Assembly (NCBI RefSeq): GCF_000236685.1
Contig: NC_016633.1
Span: forward strand, 2,976,001 to 3,040,000
Direction of reading: 5' to 3'
DNA: 64,000 nucleotides
Source: Sphaerochaeta pleomorpha str. Grapes
Lineage (GTDB): Bacteria > Spirochaetota > Spirochaetia > Sphaerochaetales > Sphaerochaetaceae
Of this stretch, positions 43,607 to 52,063 are shown piece after piece; the first letter of the stretch is position 1; every line of letters begins with the position of its first letter. Position numbers and translations under genes: made by a program. The notes below the pieces were generated by a model that was not told the origin of the DNA, did not search any database, and worked only from the letters and a program-made list of their open reading frames with translations.

Positions 43607-45525
43607 TTTCTTGTCCTTGCCAGCTGGTCGGCCTTGGCAATCATATCCCGCTGCCATGCAAGCAAATAATCATGCCGCTTTTGGCTAGAGCCTTCGCAGT
43701 CTGCCATCACCCTGAACACCGGCTCTGTCCCACTTCCCCGCATCCAGATAAAATCGGTACATAAACCATCTTTATCAAGGAAAACGATTTTGTGTCCGCC
43801 TTTGTAAGGCGGAGTACGGAACGTTTCGCCGAGACCTTCTGTACATACCGTCCCTTCCATTTGGTAGGCCACATAGTCTTCGATACCCATGGCAAGCAAC
43901 TCGCTCTTTCGTTCTTCCCATTGGAGGAGGAAGATCTCTTCATAGGCATTTTTCAGGTCTTTTTGTGAAACCGTTACCTGCATCTTTGCCTGGGTTGAAA
44001 AAGCTCCAGTCGAGGTAAAGGAGGGAAGGCTGTTTATAATATTCTCATAGGTCATGCTTTTTGGCAGGTCTTTGCCGTTGGTCCGACACCAGCATCTGAA
44101 GATGTTTTTGTCTGAAATCAATTTAATAAGACTCATGAGGGTATTCATGGGATCCCTAACCTTTGCAGGATAGGTAATATTCCCTCCGTTTGAACCTTCT
44201 CCGAAAATATTTACTATATAGCCATCGCTTCTCAGCCTTGTTGCCAATTCCACCACATTTGCCTCGCCGACTTCAGAGCGAAAGACTTCGACATTGAGTT
44301 TTTTGGCAATCCTGTCAATTCTCATCGAAGTCGGGCCATTTACGGCAATGGCAATCTTTGCCTTGGGGTTGTCCAGTCTTGCCTGACAGAGTTCGACCAG
44401 CACTACCAGGGCAAACACCTCCTGGGCTTCCATGATTACTGCTTTCTGGTTGCTATCCTTGATGTAGACAAGGTTTCCCCGGTCCCCGTCATTATCGGGG
44501 ACATAGCCGAGTTTATAGCAGGAGTCTCTCTTGTATTGGTCTTCAAGGGTTCTCCTGCAAAGTTCCAGGTTTTCGCCTTCAGGCACGATTGCATGTACGA
44601 TTTTCCCAGGTTGGTTGTTCAGCATATATACCCTGATGCCAAGGGAATTGAACAGGGAATAATCGATACTCACCGAACGGGCACTTCCGTTCAGTTCCGC
44701 TACGATACCGATTGGGTTGGTTTCGGTTCCCTCAAGGATAGCGCGGGAGAATGTCCTGATTTTATCATTTACAAAGCTTTTGCAGGCGGTGCCGAGCACG
44801 AAGGTCTCATACCGTTCCAAGCTCTGTTGTTTTTGGTAGCGGGTATCGGAAAGTACCTGATGGTAGGTTTCTTCATCTAATAGAGAGGAGAGCTTCTGTA
44901 CATAGCGTGCCGCTTCAGGATTGGCTACCAGGGAACGGAATGTATTTGCCAACAGCGCCGACTCTTGCCCTGTATAGACACCACCTTGTTTTCCGAATTT
45001 AATCCCGTTGTGTCCTACTGGGTTATGACTCGCTGAAATATATAGGAATGCGTCGGCTTCTTCACTGAAGAGGTTGCAGTCGGCCATAATCTCTGGGGCT
45101 GCACAGATAAACAGGTACCTGACTTTTACCCCAAGGGCGGTAAGGGTCCTGCAGACTATATCGCCGAGTATCTGGCCGGTAGGTCTGGAGTCGAGTCCGA
45201 CCAACACGGTTTTTTGCGCATCGCCGATTTCGGGAAGCCTTGTGATGGTACTGTCTATGGATGATTCTTGAGCCTTCTTGACTCCCAGATGCCTAGCCAA
45301 TGAGAGTGCGGCAAAAGCAGCGAGGATGGAATCGGGATCAGATATGGAAGAGGTATTGTCTTCTTCATTGCCGCTGACAGCGAATACTTTTCTCCAGCCG
45401 GAAGCTGAGAGAATCATCCCCTCAAGGGCCTTGTTGAGTTGTTCTTGTGAAGGGGTCGTGAAATCCAAGGGATCAAGCTGGTCATCAGCTATTGGCAGGT
45501 GACTGAGATAATCATAGATGAGCAT
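43603..45525 (-). CDS. Phosphoglucomutase/phosphomannomutase (alpha-D-phosphohexomutase)
   Basis: A 640-aa enzyme that moves phosphate between C1 and C6 of hexoses. Active-site phosphoserine S166 in YISASHNPVGHNGIKFG, magnesium loop DNDGDRGN (344-351), sugar-binding GEGSNGG and C-terminal phosphate-binding RGSGTEPVFRV are all present. It is about 100 residues longer than typical bacterial mutases, with a long N-terminal extension. The ATG at 45525 follows AAGGAGG; the longer frame from 45618 is rejected. Head-to-head with the pyridoxal kinase gene. Confidence 0.92.
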   Translation of the reverse strand: MLIYDYLSHLPIADDQLDPLDFTTPSQEQLNKALEGMILSASGWRKVFAVSGNEEDNTSSISDPDSILAAFAALSLARHLGVKKAQESSIDSTITRLPEIGDAQKTVLVGLDSRPTGQILGDIVCRTLTALGVKVRYLFICAAPEIMADCNLFSEEADAFLYISASHNPVGHNGIKFGKQGGVYTGQESALLANTFRSLVANPEAARYVQKLSSLLDEETYHQVLSDTRYQKQQSLERYETFVLGTACKSFVNDKIRTFSRAILEGTETNPIGIVAELNGSARSVSIDYSLFNSLGIRVYMLNNQPGKIVHAIVPEGENLELCRRTLEDQYKRDSCYKLGYVPDNDGDRGNLVYIKDSNQKAVIMEAQEVFALVVLVELCQARLDNPKAKIAIAVNGPTSMRIDRIAKKLNVEVFRSEVGEANVVELATRLRSDGYIVNIFGEGSNGGNITYPAKVRDPMNTLMSLIKLISDKNIFRCWCRTNGKDLPKSMTYENIINSLPSFTSTGAFSTQAKMQVTVSQKDLKNAYEEIFLLQWEERKSELLAMGIEDYVAYQMEGTVCTEGLGETFRTPPYKGGHKIVFLDKDGLCTDFIWMRGSGTEPVFRVMADCEGSSQKRHDYLLAWQRDMIAKADQLARTRN

Positions 45526-45555
45526 AAGGCCTCCTTGGTGCGAGTATATCATATA

Positions 45556-45584
45556 TTGCGTAGTTTGAAGATGTACTGTAGTGT
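45556..45584 (+). promoter_or_regulatory. Promoter for a leaderless pyridoxal kinase transcript
   Basis: TTGCGT (45556-45561), 17-base spacer, TAGTGT (45579-45584), then seven bases to the ATG at 45592. Confidence 0.4.
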
Positions 45585-45591
45585 AGAATGT

Positions 45592-46434
45592 ATGGTACCT
45601 TCCTGTGTTGCAATCCACGACCTTTGCTGCTATGCAAAGAGCTCCCTTACTGTTGTTATTCCTACGCTGGAAGCGCTTCTTGTTGAGGCTTGCCCGCTTC
45701 CGACCGCTTTGTTGTCTTCCCAGACCGATGGTTTCGATTCCTACTACTGTGAGGACAAAACAGAGGCCATGGAGAAGGTGCTTGCTGCCTGGGATTCCCT
45801 GGGGCTTTCTTTCGATGCAATCTATTCAGGGTTTCTGGGTTCTTTTAGACAAGTAAGGCTTGTGAAAAACCTTATTGCCAGGGAAAAACTGAGACACAAG
45901 ACGCTTGTGGTGGTAGATCCCGTGCTGGGGGATGACGGTATTCTCTATGGTCCTGTCGATACCGAGCTGGTAGACCAGATGCGTTCCCTCATTTGCCATG
46001 GTGATGTAATTACCCCCAATACCACAGAAGCCTCCCTGTTGCTCGACAAACCCTATCAAACAATATTTACCGAAGAGGAAATTTTCAGCTGGGCACAGGC
46101 CTTGCATCATCTCGGTCCCGAGTACGTAGTCATTACCAGTGTAAGGCTTCACGACACAATGGCTGTTGCCTATTGTGACAGGGGCCGCTGTGCCTTGGTC
46201 CCCTACCAGAGCGTGGAGGCAACCTACCCGGGTAGCGGCGATTTGTTTGCAAGCATCCTTACCGCTTTACTGCTTCATAAGGTTGGCTTGCAAACTGCCG
46301 TTGAAGATGCTGTTTCCCTGTGTACGCTCGCCTTGCAACGCACTTTGCAAGCTGGGTATCAGCGCAGGCATGGAGTAGCACCGCTTCTTATAATTGATGA
46401 GCTGGTAAAGAAAAGGAAACAGCATGAGTGTTGA
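45592..46434 (+). CDS. pdxK: Pyridoxal/pyridoxine kinase family protein
   Basis: A 280-aa ribokinase-fold kinase that phosphorylates B6 vitamers. VAIHDLCCYAKSSLTVVIPTLEALLVEACPLPTALLSSQT is the family N-terminus, VVDPVLGDDGILYG and ITPNTTEA follow, and the anion-hole plus catalytic aspartate is YPGSGDLFAS (D217). The start at 45592 begins right at the conserved first strand; a longer frame from 45499 would overlap the mutase gene and its ribosome site. It overlaps the next gene by 11 bases. Hydroxymethylpyrimidine kinase activity is a possible alternative. Confidence 0.85.
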   Translation: MVPSCVAIHDLCCYAKSSLTVVIPTLEALLVEACPLPTALLSSQTDGFDSYYCEDKTEAMEKVLAAWDSLGLSFDAIYSGFLGSFRQVRLVKNLIAREKLRHKTLVVVDPVLGDDGILYGPVDTELVDQMRSLICHGDVITPNTTEASLLLDKPYQTIFTEEEIFSWAQALHHLGPEYVVITSVRLHDTMAVAYCDRGRCALVPYQSVEATYPGSGDLFASILTALLLHKVGLQTAVEDAVSLCTLALQRTLQAGYQRRHGVAPLLIIDELVKKRKQHEC

Positions 46435-47071
46435 TTATCTGGTTGTTGCCTCCAGTCAGTTGGAATTGGAAGGATTCCAAACAAACCTCGATGAGGTCCA
46501 ACAAAGGAATGGGGGCACCTTTGTCCTGGTCTGTGTTGGGGTTGGCAAGGTGCAGAGTGCGGTCCTGACACTCAAGGCAATCGTGCAATATCAACCAAAA
46601 GCTGTCCTTTGCATTGGGTATGCCGGAGCTGTCGATCCTTTCTATAAAATCGGAGACTGTGTCCTGGCTTCCTCTGTGGTGCAGTACGATATCGACCTGC
46701 GCTCTTTTCATCTTGGCCGGGGCGAGGTTCCCTCCGCTTTACAAGGGGAAACAGTAGGGGCTTTGCAATTGGACTGTCCCTCGATCGAGGGAACTTTTGC
46801 GGGTGTCTGTGGTACTGCCGACAGGTTCCTGTTACGCCCTTACAGGGAAGCGAACCCGTGGCTTTCAAATGAATTGCACCTGGGCTTTGCCGATATGGAA
46901 AGCTATGCCGTTGCGTTTGCCTGTTCTGCCATGCAATGCCGTTGCACTGTCTGCAGGGTAATCAGTGATGACGAACAGGGCCATAGGCCCAAACATTTCA
47001 AAGAATTCAGTAACCAGGCAAACAGGCAGTTTGTAAGGGTGCTCGGTATACTGTTAGACAGAACCGAGTGA
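46424..47071 (+). CDS. Nucleoside phosphorylase-fold nucleosidase (MTA/SAH nucleosidase-like)
   Basis: A 215-aa protein of the PNP/UDP phosphorylase superfamily. GVGKVQSAVLTLKAIVQY, CIGYAGAVDPFYKIGDCVLASSVVQYDID, FADMESYAVAFAC and RVISDDEQ correspond to the purine and ribose sites of 5'-methylthioadenosine/S-adenosylhomocysteine nucleosidases, with the catalytic Asp in ISD. It diverges from classical Pfs (for instance the cap sequence), so futalosine hydrolase or another nucleosidase is possible. It overlaps the pyridoxal kinase gene by 11 bases and is preceded by AAGGA within that gene. Confidence 0.8.
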   Translation: MSVDYLVVASSQLELEGFQTNLDEVQQRNGGTFVLVCVGVGKVQSAVLTLKAIVQYQPKAVLCIGYAGAVDPFYKIGDCVLASSVVQYDIDLRSFHLGRGEVPSALQGETVGALQLDCPSIEGTFAGVCGTADRFLLRPYREANPWLSNELHLGFADMESYAVAFACSAMQCRCTVCRVISDDEQGHRPKHFKEFSNQANRQFVRVLGILLDRTE

Positions 47072-47455
47072 AAAATCACCGATCAACTTATAGACCTCGC
47101 CATCTTTCACCACTGAGATTTTCCGGTCTGGAAACCTGGCAGGGATACGTGTCTTGAGGTGCTCGATAGCAGCTTCCTCAATTTCTGCCATACTGTCAGA
47201 AGGAACCTTTTCCAAGGTTCTCACTTCAATACTAATCACATAGCCCCTGCCATAGATACTTCCATAGCCGAGAGTGAATTGAGTCCCTGTCGAGAACAAC
47301 CCGTCATAAGCTACGCTTGCCGCTTTTCCCCTTTCTAGCCGGTTCGGGTGCCGTTTGAATCTGGAGCCAAACCGGTCTTCGAGAAATGTATCAAGGTCAT
47401 CACAAAGCAAGCGGAGACTATTCTCCAGTTTTTCCTGCTTGGGATGCGTACTCAT
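47054..47455 (-). CDS. Conserved-looking protein of unknown function, coupled to patatin
   Basis: A 133-aa soluble protein, charged, with a predicted alpha/beta pattern (GSRFKRHPNRLERGKAASVAYDGL, GYVISIEVRTLEKVPSD, IPARFPDRKISVVKDGEVYKLIG). No domain recognised and no signal peptide. Its ATG overlaps the stop of the patatin gene by four bases, so it is the second gene of that operon and translationally coupled. Its 3' end overlaps the convergent nucleosidase gene by 18 bases. A partner or modulator of the phospholipase is a guess from coupling only. Confidence 0.7.
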   Translation of the reverse strand: MSTHPKQEKLENSLRLLCDDLDTFLEDRFGSRFKRHPNRLERGKAASVAYDGLFSTGTQFTLGYGSIYGRGYVISIEVRTLEKVPSDSMAEIEEAAIEHLKTRIPARFPDRKISVVKDGEVYKLIGDFSLGSV

Positions 47456-48744
47456 ACCGTTGCCCCTTCATTGGAATCATCTGTTATTCCATAGCGATTC
47501 AGGAAGGAATAGTAGGGGGAAAGAGAAGGGGAAACCTCCTCGTTCAAAGAGACTTCTTCGATGATTGGCTCAACCTTTGTCATGATTGGCTCAACTTCCT
47601 TGGGGCCTAATTTCAACTGGTCGAATTCGACCCGTTTTGTCAGCAATGTTGCGAACGAACGGATCTTATCTTCATTTTCCCTGTAGATTCCCAAGGCCCC
47701 CTCCCTCATCATAGCGATTGCATTGGGAGAGGTTGCATCGAGTTTGACTTGTTCCCCGAGGGTGCCGTGGATACGGGTATAGAGAAGGCCGGGAATATCC
47801 TGGGCCAACACATCGGTTGTCTGTACCTGTGCGTTTGCATAGATTTTTTGGATCGGGGCCCCTTTTGCTGGGTCAATCCATCCGATGACCCCTGTTCCTG
47901 AGCCGCTTATCTTGAAATTAAAGTCACTGGAGGCTGTCGAGAGCGAAAGAATATGAAACTTTTTTGCATTCGGATAGAGTTTTTTTGCCTCACTGTAGGC
48001 AAAGAGGGCTGGGTTGTTGGCGACCATTCCCCCATCTATCAAGGTTTGCATTGTTTGCTCGCTCCGGTCGAACAGAAAAGCCGGTTTGAAGTAAGTTGGG
48101 GCAGCACTGGTAGCCCTTCCGGCTTCCCAGAAAAGGAATCCATGGCTATCGCGGCTGGAGATAGGAAATGGTCTCCCGTTTGCAGCATCATAGGTCATAA
48201 CCATGACAGGTACTTGTGCTTCGCTGAGGGGAATTTCCCTAAATACCCTTTTTAAATACTTCTCAAGAGGTTCGGAGTCATATTTATCGGTAAAAATCTG
48301 CGAAAAGATTCTTCCCTGGCTTTTGGGGAAGATGTCCTTTCCATGGATTGCATACAACGATTCCAATTCGTTTGTCTTGACCCCGAATGGCAGGGTTCCC
48401 GACAATTGTTCTGAACCGCGGATCCTTTTCAGTTTCTGACTAAGGGTCTGGGGGAGTTGTTCATAGATGTAACTGACATATCGCGTATCAGCGGGAAGTT
48501 CGGATTTCTGCACGGGGACAGTAAGCGCAAGTGCAAGCAAACCTCCGGTTGAGGTTCCACTGATCAGATCAAAGTGAGAATAAAAAGGTCTGTTGTCTCC
48601 CATTTCTTCCATGAGAGTAGCCATTTTGTCAAGGATGATAGCTGGAATGATACCTCTCATCCCCCCTCCGTCTATAGAGAGGATATATCGTTCTTCTTCG
48701 ATATCTCCTTGTTTGTTTCGTTTGAAAAAATCCTTGATTGCCAT
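47452..48744 (-). CDS. Patatin-like phospholipase
   Basis: A 430-aa cytoplasmic lipid acyl hydrolase with the Ser-Asp dyad. Oxyanion loop SIDGGGMRGIIPA, nucleophile elbow GTSTGG (GxSxG) and DGGMVANNP (catalytic Asp) are all present; ISSRDSHGFLFWEAGRATSAAPTYFKP is the usual middle section. It belongs to the patatin/CapV-like group rather than to secreted type III effectors, but no nucleotide cyclase is nearby that would make this a CBASS locus. The C-terminus has an imperfect repeat (EVEPIMTKVEPIIEEVS). ATG at 48744 fits the fold; longer frame rejected. Followed by the coupled 133-aa gene. Confidence 0.88.
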   Translation of the reverse strand: MAIKDFFKRNKQGDIEEERYILSIDGGGMRGIIPAIILDKMATLMEEMGDNRPFYSHFDLISGTSTGGLLALALTVPVQKSELPADTRYVSYIYEQLPQTLSQKLKRIRGSEQLSGTLPFGVKTNELESLYAIHGKDIFPKSQGRIFSQIFTDKYDSEPLEKYLKRVFREIPLSEAQVPVMVMTYDAANGRPFPISSRDSHGFLFWEAGRATSAAPTYFKPAFLFDRSEQTMQTLIDGGMVANNPALFAYSEAKKLYPNAKKFHILSLSTASSDFNFKISGSGTGVIGWIDPAKGAPIQKIYANAQVQTTDVLAQDIPGLLYTRIHGTLGEQVKLDATSPNAIAMMREGALGIYRENEDKIRSFATLLTKRVEFDQLKLGPKEVEPIMTKVEPIIEEVSLNEEVSPSLSPYYSFLNRYGITDDSNEGATV

Positions 48745-48859
48745 AATTCTTAGAGTGGTATATTTACTTCGAAGGGTCAAGCACTCCTTGAACGGTACCA
48801 AAAAAAACAGCGTGGCCAAAAATAAAAGCCGAGGGAAATTTTATATAAAACCTTTATAC

Positions 48860-48877
48860 TATTCCTACTTAGGAATA
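48860..48877. promoter_or_regulatory. Perfect 18-bp palindrome between patatin and pflX-like genes
   Basis: TATTCCTA-CT-TAGGAATA, an exact 8-2-8 palindrome that begins at the last base of a TATACT box (48855-48860). Placement in a 244-base divergent region suggests an operator for an unknown dimeric regulator, perhaps acting on the radical SAM gene at 48989. Confidence 0.55.
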
Positions 48878-48988
48878 AAAGAAGTTACTATTAAAGAACT
48901 AGCATCGAGATTTATGTTCTTCATGGATTCTCGCTACTGGAGGAGAACAGGGTCTTTGACTACACTGAACTTGGAGGAAGTGCATACG

Positions 48989-49981
48989 ATGAGTGAATTT
49001 CAAAAAGGTCTGGAGGCATATACCTATTGTACCTTATGCCCCAATTACTGCAGGGTAGACAGGACTGCAGGTGATATAGGCAGATGTGGTGAAACCGATT
49101 CGGTACGTGTAGCTTGGTCAGGCCTCCATAGGGGGGAAGAACCACCGGTAACAGGGGAAAAAGGATCAGGAATGATCTTTTTCTGCGGTTGTCCTCTCCA
49201 TTGTGCCTTTTGCCAGAATCATCAGATTTCCGCTGGGCTTACAGGTGGTGACAGTTCTGTGGGCATTACTGTTTCGATTGAAGAACTAGCCTCTATGATG
49301 ATTGCACTGCAAAAGATGGGGGCAACCAACATTAATCTGGTAACAGGGACGCATTTCATTCCCTCCATAATCGAAGCTATAAAAAGAGCCCGCAATCAAG
49401 GCTTGGTCTTACAGATTGTTTGGAATAGTTCAGGCTATGAATCCATCGAAGGCCTTACCCTGATAGATCCCTATGTAGATTTGTACCTGATAGATGTGAA
49501 GACCTTGGATGCAGAGGTAGCGCAACGTTTCTGTGCACTTGCCAAGTATAGTGAAATTATTCGACCTGTGATGGATTTTCTGGTTGCAAGGCACAGCGAG
49601 GTAACCTTCGACGAGAAAGGAAACATGCAGGGGTTGTTGGTCCGTCACCTTTTGTTTCCGCTTACGTTGCCTGCAACAAAAGAGTTTTTGCACTATTTTG
49701 CAAAAACACTGAAAAATCATGCCTGGCTTTCCTTGATGGTTCAGTTTGTTCCTCCCAAAGGTGACGTTACCTTTCCCGAAATTACTGAAAAGGAATATGA
49801 CAGCCTCATAGACCTGATGGAAGAACTGGAGATCGAAGAAGGTTTCGTACAGGAATTGGCAGATAATATTCCCTGGATCCCAGACTTCAACAGGGATGTT
49901 CCGTTTCCCTCTTCCTTTGCGGAGGTGTCACCATATTTTCTTGCATTGAAGCAGAAGGCAATGCACCAAGAAACCAGGTAA
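48989..49981 (+). CDS. Radical SAM protein, PflX-like (COG1313 type)
   Basis: A 330-aa iron-sulfur protein. The radical SAM cluster motif CxxxCxxC is C68-C72-C75 in FCGCPLHCAFCQN; an N-terminal Cys-rich segment (YCTLCPNYCRVDRTAGDIGRCG) gives extra Fe-S ligands, as in the PflX group of putative pyruvate formate-lyase-activating proteins. The target is unknown for the group. The ATG at 48989 follows GGAGG; upstream frame through the palindrome is rejected. No glycyl radical enzyme gene is next to it. Confidence 0.85.
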   Translation: MSEFQKGLEAYTYCTLCPNYCRVDRTAGDIGRCGETDSVRVAWSGLHRGEEPPVTGEKGSGMIFFCGCPLHCAFCQNHQISAGLTGGDSSVGITVSIEELASMMIALQKMGATNINLVTGTHFIPSIIEAIKRARNQGLVLQIVWNSSGYESIEGLTLIDPYVDLYLIDVKTLDAEVAQRFCALAKYSEIIRPVMDFLVARHSEVTFDEKGNMQGLLVRHLLFPLTLPATKEFLHYFAKTLKNHAWLSLMVQFVPPKGDVTFPEITEKEYDSLIDLMEELEIEEGFVQELADNIPWIPDFNRDVPFPSSFAEVSPYFLALKQKAMHQETR

Positions 49982-49996
49982 GAATAGTTTTACATG

Positions 49997-50027
49997 ATTG
50001 TTTGGTTTCCTAACAAACAGTATTTTC
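49997..50027 (+). terminator. Weak terminator-like hairpin after the radical SAM gene
   Basis: ATTGTTTG (49997-50004) pairs with CAAACAGT (50014-50021, one mismatch), followed by ATTTTC. Confidence 0.35.
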
Positions 50028-50130
50028 CCAAGATGCATAATCTATGATAGACTATATAGGTTATTCTTTTATAAAGAGTTGCAAGTTAGTTAGGAGTGCT
50101 GTCTCAGAACAGAAACCGGAGATTGAAAAT

Positions 50131-50568
50131 ATGAGTACATTGTTTGTAAGTGCAAAAGAGGATGGTAATACATTCAAGGTTCTTTCTGCCGTTTCCCTTG
50201 CCTTGGGTTCAGATTTTGTCACGGCTGCCGACCCGATATTTCCCCAATTAAAAAAGTATGACACAATTGTGTTGGGTTCGGGGGTCTACGCCAACAGAGT
50301 CCACAGGAACCTGCTTTCCTGGCTGGATATTCTTTGTGCGGAGGATTTCAAAGAAGGTAGCAAGGTATACCTGTTTATGACCTGGATAGGCAGGGGCAGT
50401 TCCAATAAGGCTACCTTCAATTCACTCGCGTCCTACCTTGCAGAAAAGAACATCGATTTGCAACCATCCTGGATGGAGTGCTATGGCAATATGAAGAAAC
50501 TGATCTGGCCTAGCCATCCTAACGAACAGGATATTCTCAAAGTCATTGACTGGGCAAAAGGATTATAA
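50131..50568 (+). CDS. Flavodoxin-like protein
   Basis: A 145-aa FMN-binding flavodoxin fold. The phosphate-binding loop FVSAKEDGNTFKVLSAV resembles the S/TxTGNT loop, and KYDTIVLGSGVYANRVHRNLLSWLD and YLFMTWIGRGSSNKATF are the following strands with glycine-rich turns. The ATG at 50131 follows CGGAG and starts at the first beta strand; the longer frame from 50044 has no ribosome site. It may serve as an electron carrier; the radical SAM protein upstream would be a sensible client but this is inference. Confidence 0.75.
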   Translation: MSTLFVSAKEDGNTFKVLSAVSLALGSDFVTAADPIFPQLKKYDTIVLGSGVYANRVHRNLLSWLDILCAEDFKEGSKVYLFMTWIGRGSSNKATFNSLASYLAEKNIDLQPSWMECYGNMKKLIWPSHPNEQDILKVIDWAKGL

Positions 50569-50569
50569 A

Positions 50570-50600
50570 AAACTCCCAGGAATGTGAAATCTGGGAGTTT
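50570..50600. terminator. Bidirectional terminator between flavodoxin and UMP kinase genes
   Basis: AAACTCCCAG (50570-50579) and CTGGGAGTTT (50591-50600) form a perfect 10-bp stem with an 11-base loop, ending in T-rich on the plus strand and on the minus strand. Confidence 0.8.
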
Positions 50601-50616
50601 GGTACTAAAAACGAAC

Positions 50617-51306
50617 TTAGCCGATGACTGTCCCTACGAACTCTTCCCCGCGGAGAATGGCCATGGTGTTTTCGATATTCCGTCCATCTGCACATACGAC
50701 TTTCATTTTCAGGTCGCTTGCACGTTTTGACGCAATGGGGTCGAAAGGTGTGTTTTTACCAGGAGTCCAAGTGTTGCCAACCATTGCCTTGAATTGATCC
50801 CAGCTGATGGTATCCAGCGGTTTTGCATCAGGGTTTTTCTTTGGGTCGTCGGTATAGACTTTGGCTATGTTCGAAAGGTTGATAATCAATTTTCCTCCGA
50901 ACCGTTCCGAAAGGATTACTGCATCATTATCAGTTGAGAATCCTGGTTTCCACCCGGCGGCTACCAAAATCTGTCCCTTGAAATTGATATGCCCGGTAGG
51001 GTCGGTGATCAGGTTGTCAGTACACAGGTCGCTGAAAATTGCTTTAAGCAATTGCCCATTGAGGTGGGTTGCACGGATGCCGAGCCAATCCTGTTCCTCG
51101 CTGTCCGCATTCTCGACAATGTTTCGCAAAGCTTCTTGGTAGACTCTGGCAGGTGCTCCACCGCCACAGACCAATATAATTTTCCTTGTCTTGTCTTCTT
51201 TAAGATATTTCCTCAGGTTTTCGTTCAACTGCTTGAGAAAGGTATAATCTACCTTATCAGGAGCGATGATCGAGCCCCCTAGTGATAAAACTGCCAACTT
51301 GTTCAT
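50617..51306 (-). CDS. pyrH: UMP kinase, archaeal-type amino acid kinase family
   Basis: A 229-aa amino acid kinase-fold enzyme. LSLGGSIIAPDKVDY at the N-terminus, ILVCGGGAPARVYQEA, GWKPGFSTDNDAVILSERFGGKLIINLSNIAKVYTDDPKKNPDAKP and FDPIASKRASDLKMKVVCADG resemble the archaeal-type uridylate kinase subgroup (TIGR02076-like) rather than bacterial PyrH. It makes UDP from UMP with ATP. ATG at 51306 follows AAGGAGG. Whether a bacterial-type pyrH also exists cannot be told from this window. Confidence 0.82.
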   Translation of the reverse strand: MNKLAVLSLGGSIIAPDKVDYTFLKQLNENLRKYLKEDKTRKIILVCGGGAPARVYQEALRNIVENADSEEQDWLGIRATHLNGQLLKAIFSDLCTDNLITDPTGHINFKGQILVAAGWKPGFSTDNDAVILSERFGGKLIINLSNIAKVYTDDPKKNPDAKPLDTISWDQFKAMVGNTWTPGKNTPFDPIASKRASDLKMKVVCADGRNIENTMAILRGEEFVGTVIG

Positions 51307-51677
51307 AAAGTCCTCCTTGAGCATGGTACCAAATATAATGTCCTATCTCAATCGTTGAAGCGATAGAAGCGCTTCATTCCCTTAGGAATTTGTAAAGTCA
51401 TGGTGAAGCTGGTAAAAGGGAAGCTTTGCTGCTGCGGTAAAACGACCTTGCGGCACAAAAAATCATGCATATTCTCAATTCGGTTTTACGTGAGGGCAAT
51501 CAGCTACATAAGCGAAAAAGGTTCTTGTAAGGGGAAACGGAAGTGTACTGGTACGGTTTTCCATTAGGGTGAACTGTTTTTTAAAGAAAGCTAACGTTTT
51601 TACAGTTGAGAAAGTTAGCTGTGCTGTCTGCAAAAGGATAGGGGTTGGATGTAAAAACATTACCCTCTGAGTAGCAC
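51307..51677. other. Gene-free gap before padR
   Basis: AT-rich, about 370 bases. A minus-strand open frame of 84 codons (51475-51729) crosses the padR promoter and has no ribosome site, so it is not called. A GCTAAC/GTTAGC inverted pair at about 51590-51618 could form a small hairpin. Nothing else seen. Confidence 0.5.
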
Positions 51678-51730
51678 TTGACGAAGAAACATGCTTTAGC
51701 CTATTATAACGCAGTGCGATGTATTGCATC
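51678..51730 (+). promoter_or_regulatory. padR promoter with candidate operator
   Basis: TTGACG (51678-51683), 18-base spacer, TATTAT (51702-51707). An inverted repeat GATG-TATTG-CATC (51718-51730) lies at the expected transcription start, where PadR proteins commonly bind to repress their own gene. Confidence 0.55.
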
Positions 51731-51748
51731 TCGATATAAGGTGGTTGT

Positions 51749-52063
51749 ATGGATGCCCATATCAGGAAAGTCTATGTCCCGATGACTGAGACCGGTTTCT
51801 ACATTCTTTTGTGCCTGCAGCAAGAAATGCACGGCTACAGCATAGTACAAAAGGTGAAGGAGTTGACCGGTTCAGAGATTCTGCTCAGCCCAGGGACCAT
51901 GTATGGCAGCCTTTCCAAAATGGAAAAGGATGGATTGATCCGCTTTGTGAGGGAAGAGGAAAAGCGAAAAATCTACCACATCACCAGTCTTGGGCTCGAA
52001 GTACTCAACAAGGAACAAGAGCGCATTGCTCGCCTGTATCGGACGATGAAGGAGGCTCTGTAA
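51749..52063 (+). CDS. PadR-family transcriptional regulator
   Basis: A 104-aa winged-helix protein. TETGFYILLCLQQEMHGYSIVQKVKEL and LSPGTMYGSLSKMEKDGLIRFV are diagnostic for PadR; it is the short form that ends after the dimerisation helix. PadR proteins repress envelope or efflux genes and respond to drugs or membrane stress. The stop overlaps the next start (TAATG), forming a regulator-effector pair with the DUF2812 protein. Start ATG follows AAGGTGG. Confidence 0.92.
   Translation: MDAHIRKVYVPMTETGFYILLCLQQEMHGYSIVQKVKELTGSEILLSPGTMYGSLSKMEKDGLIRFVREEEKRKIYHITSLGLEVLNKEQERIARLYRTMKEAL

Noticed and set aside
47452-48744. CBASS anti-phage locus (patatin effector CapV)
   Set aside because: The patatin would fit, but no cGAS-like cyclase or accessory gene is found in the flanking genes.
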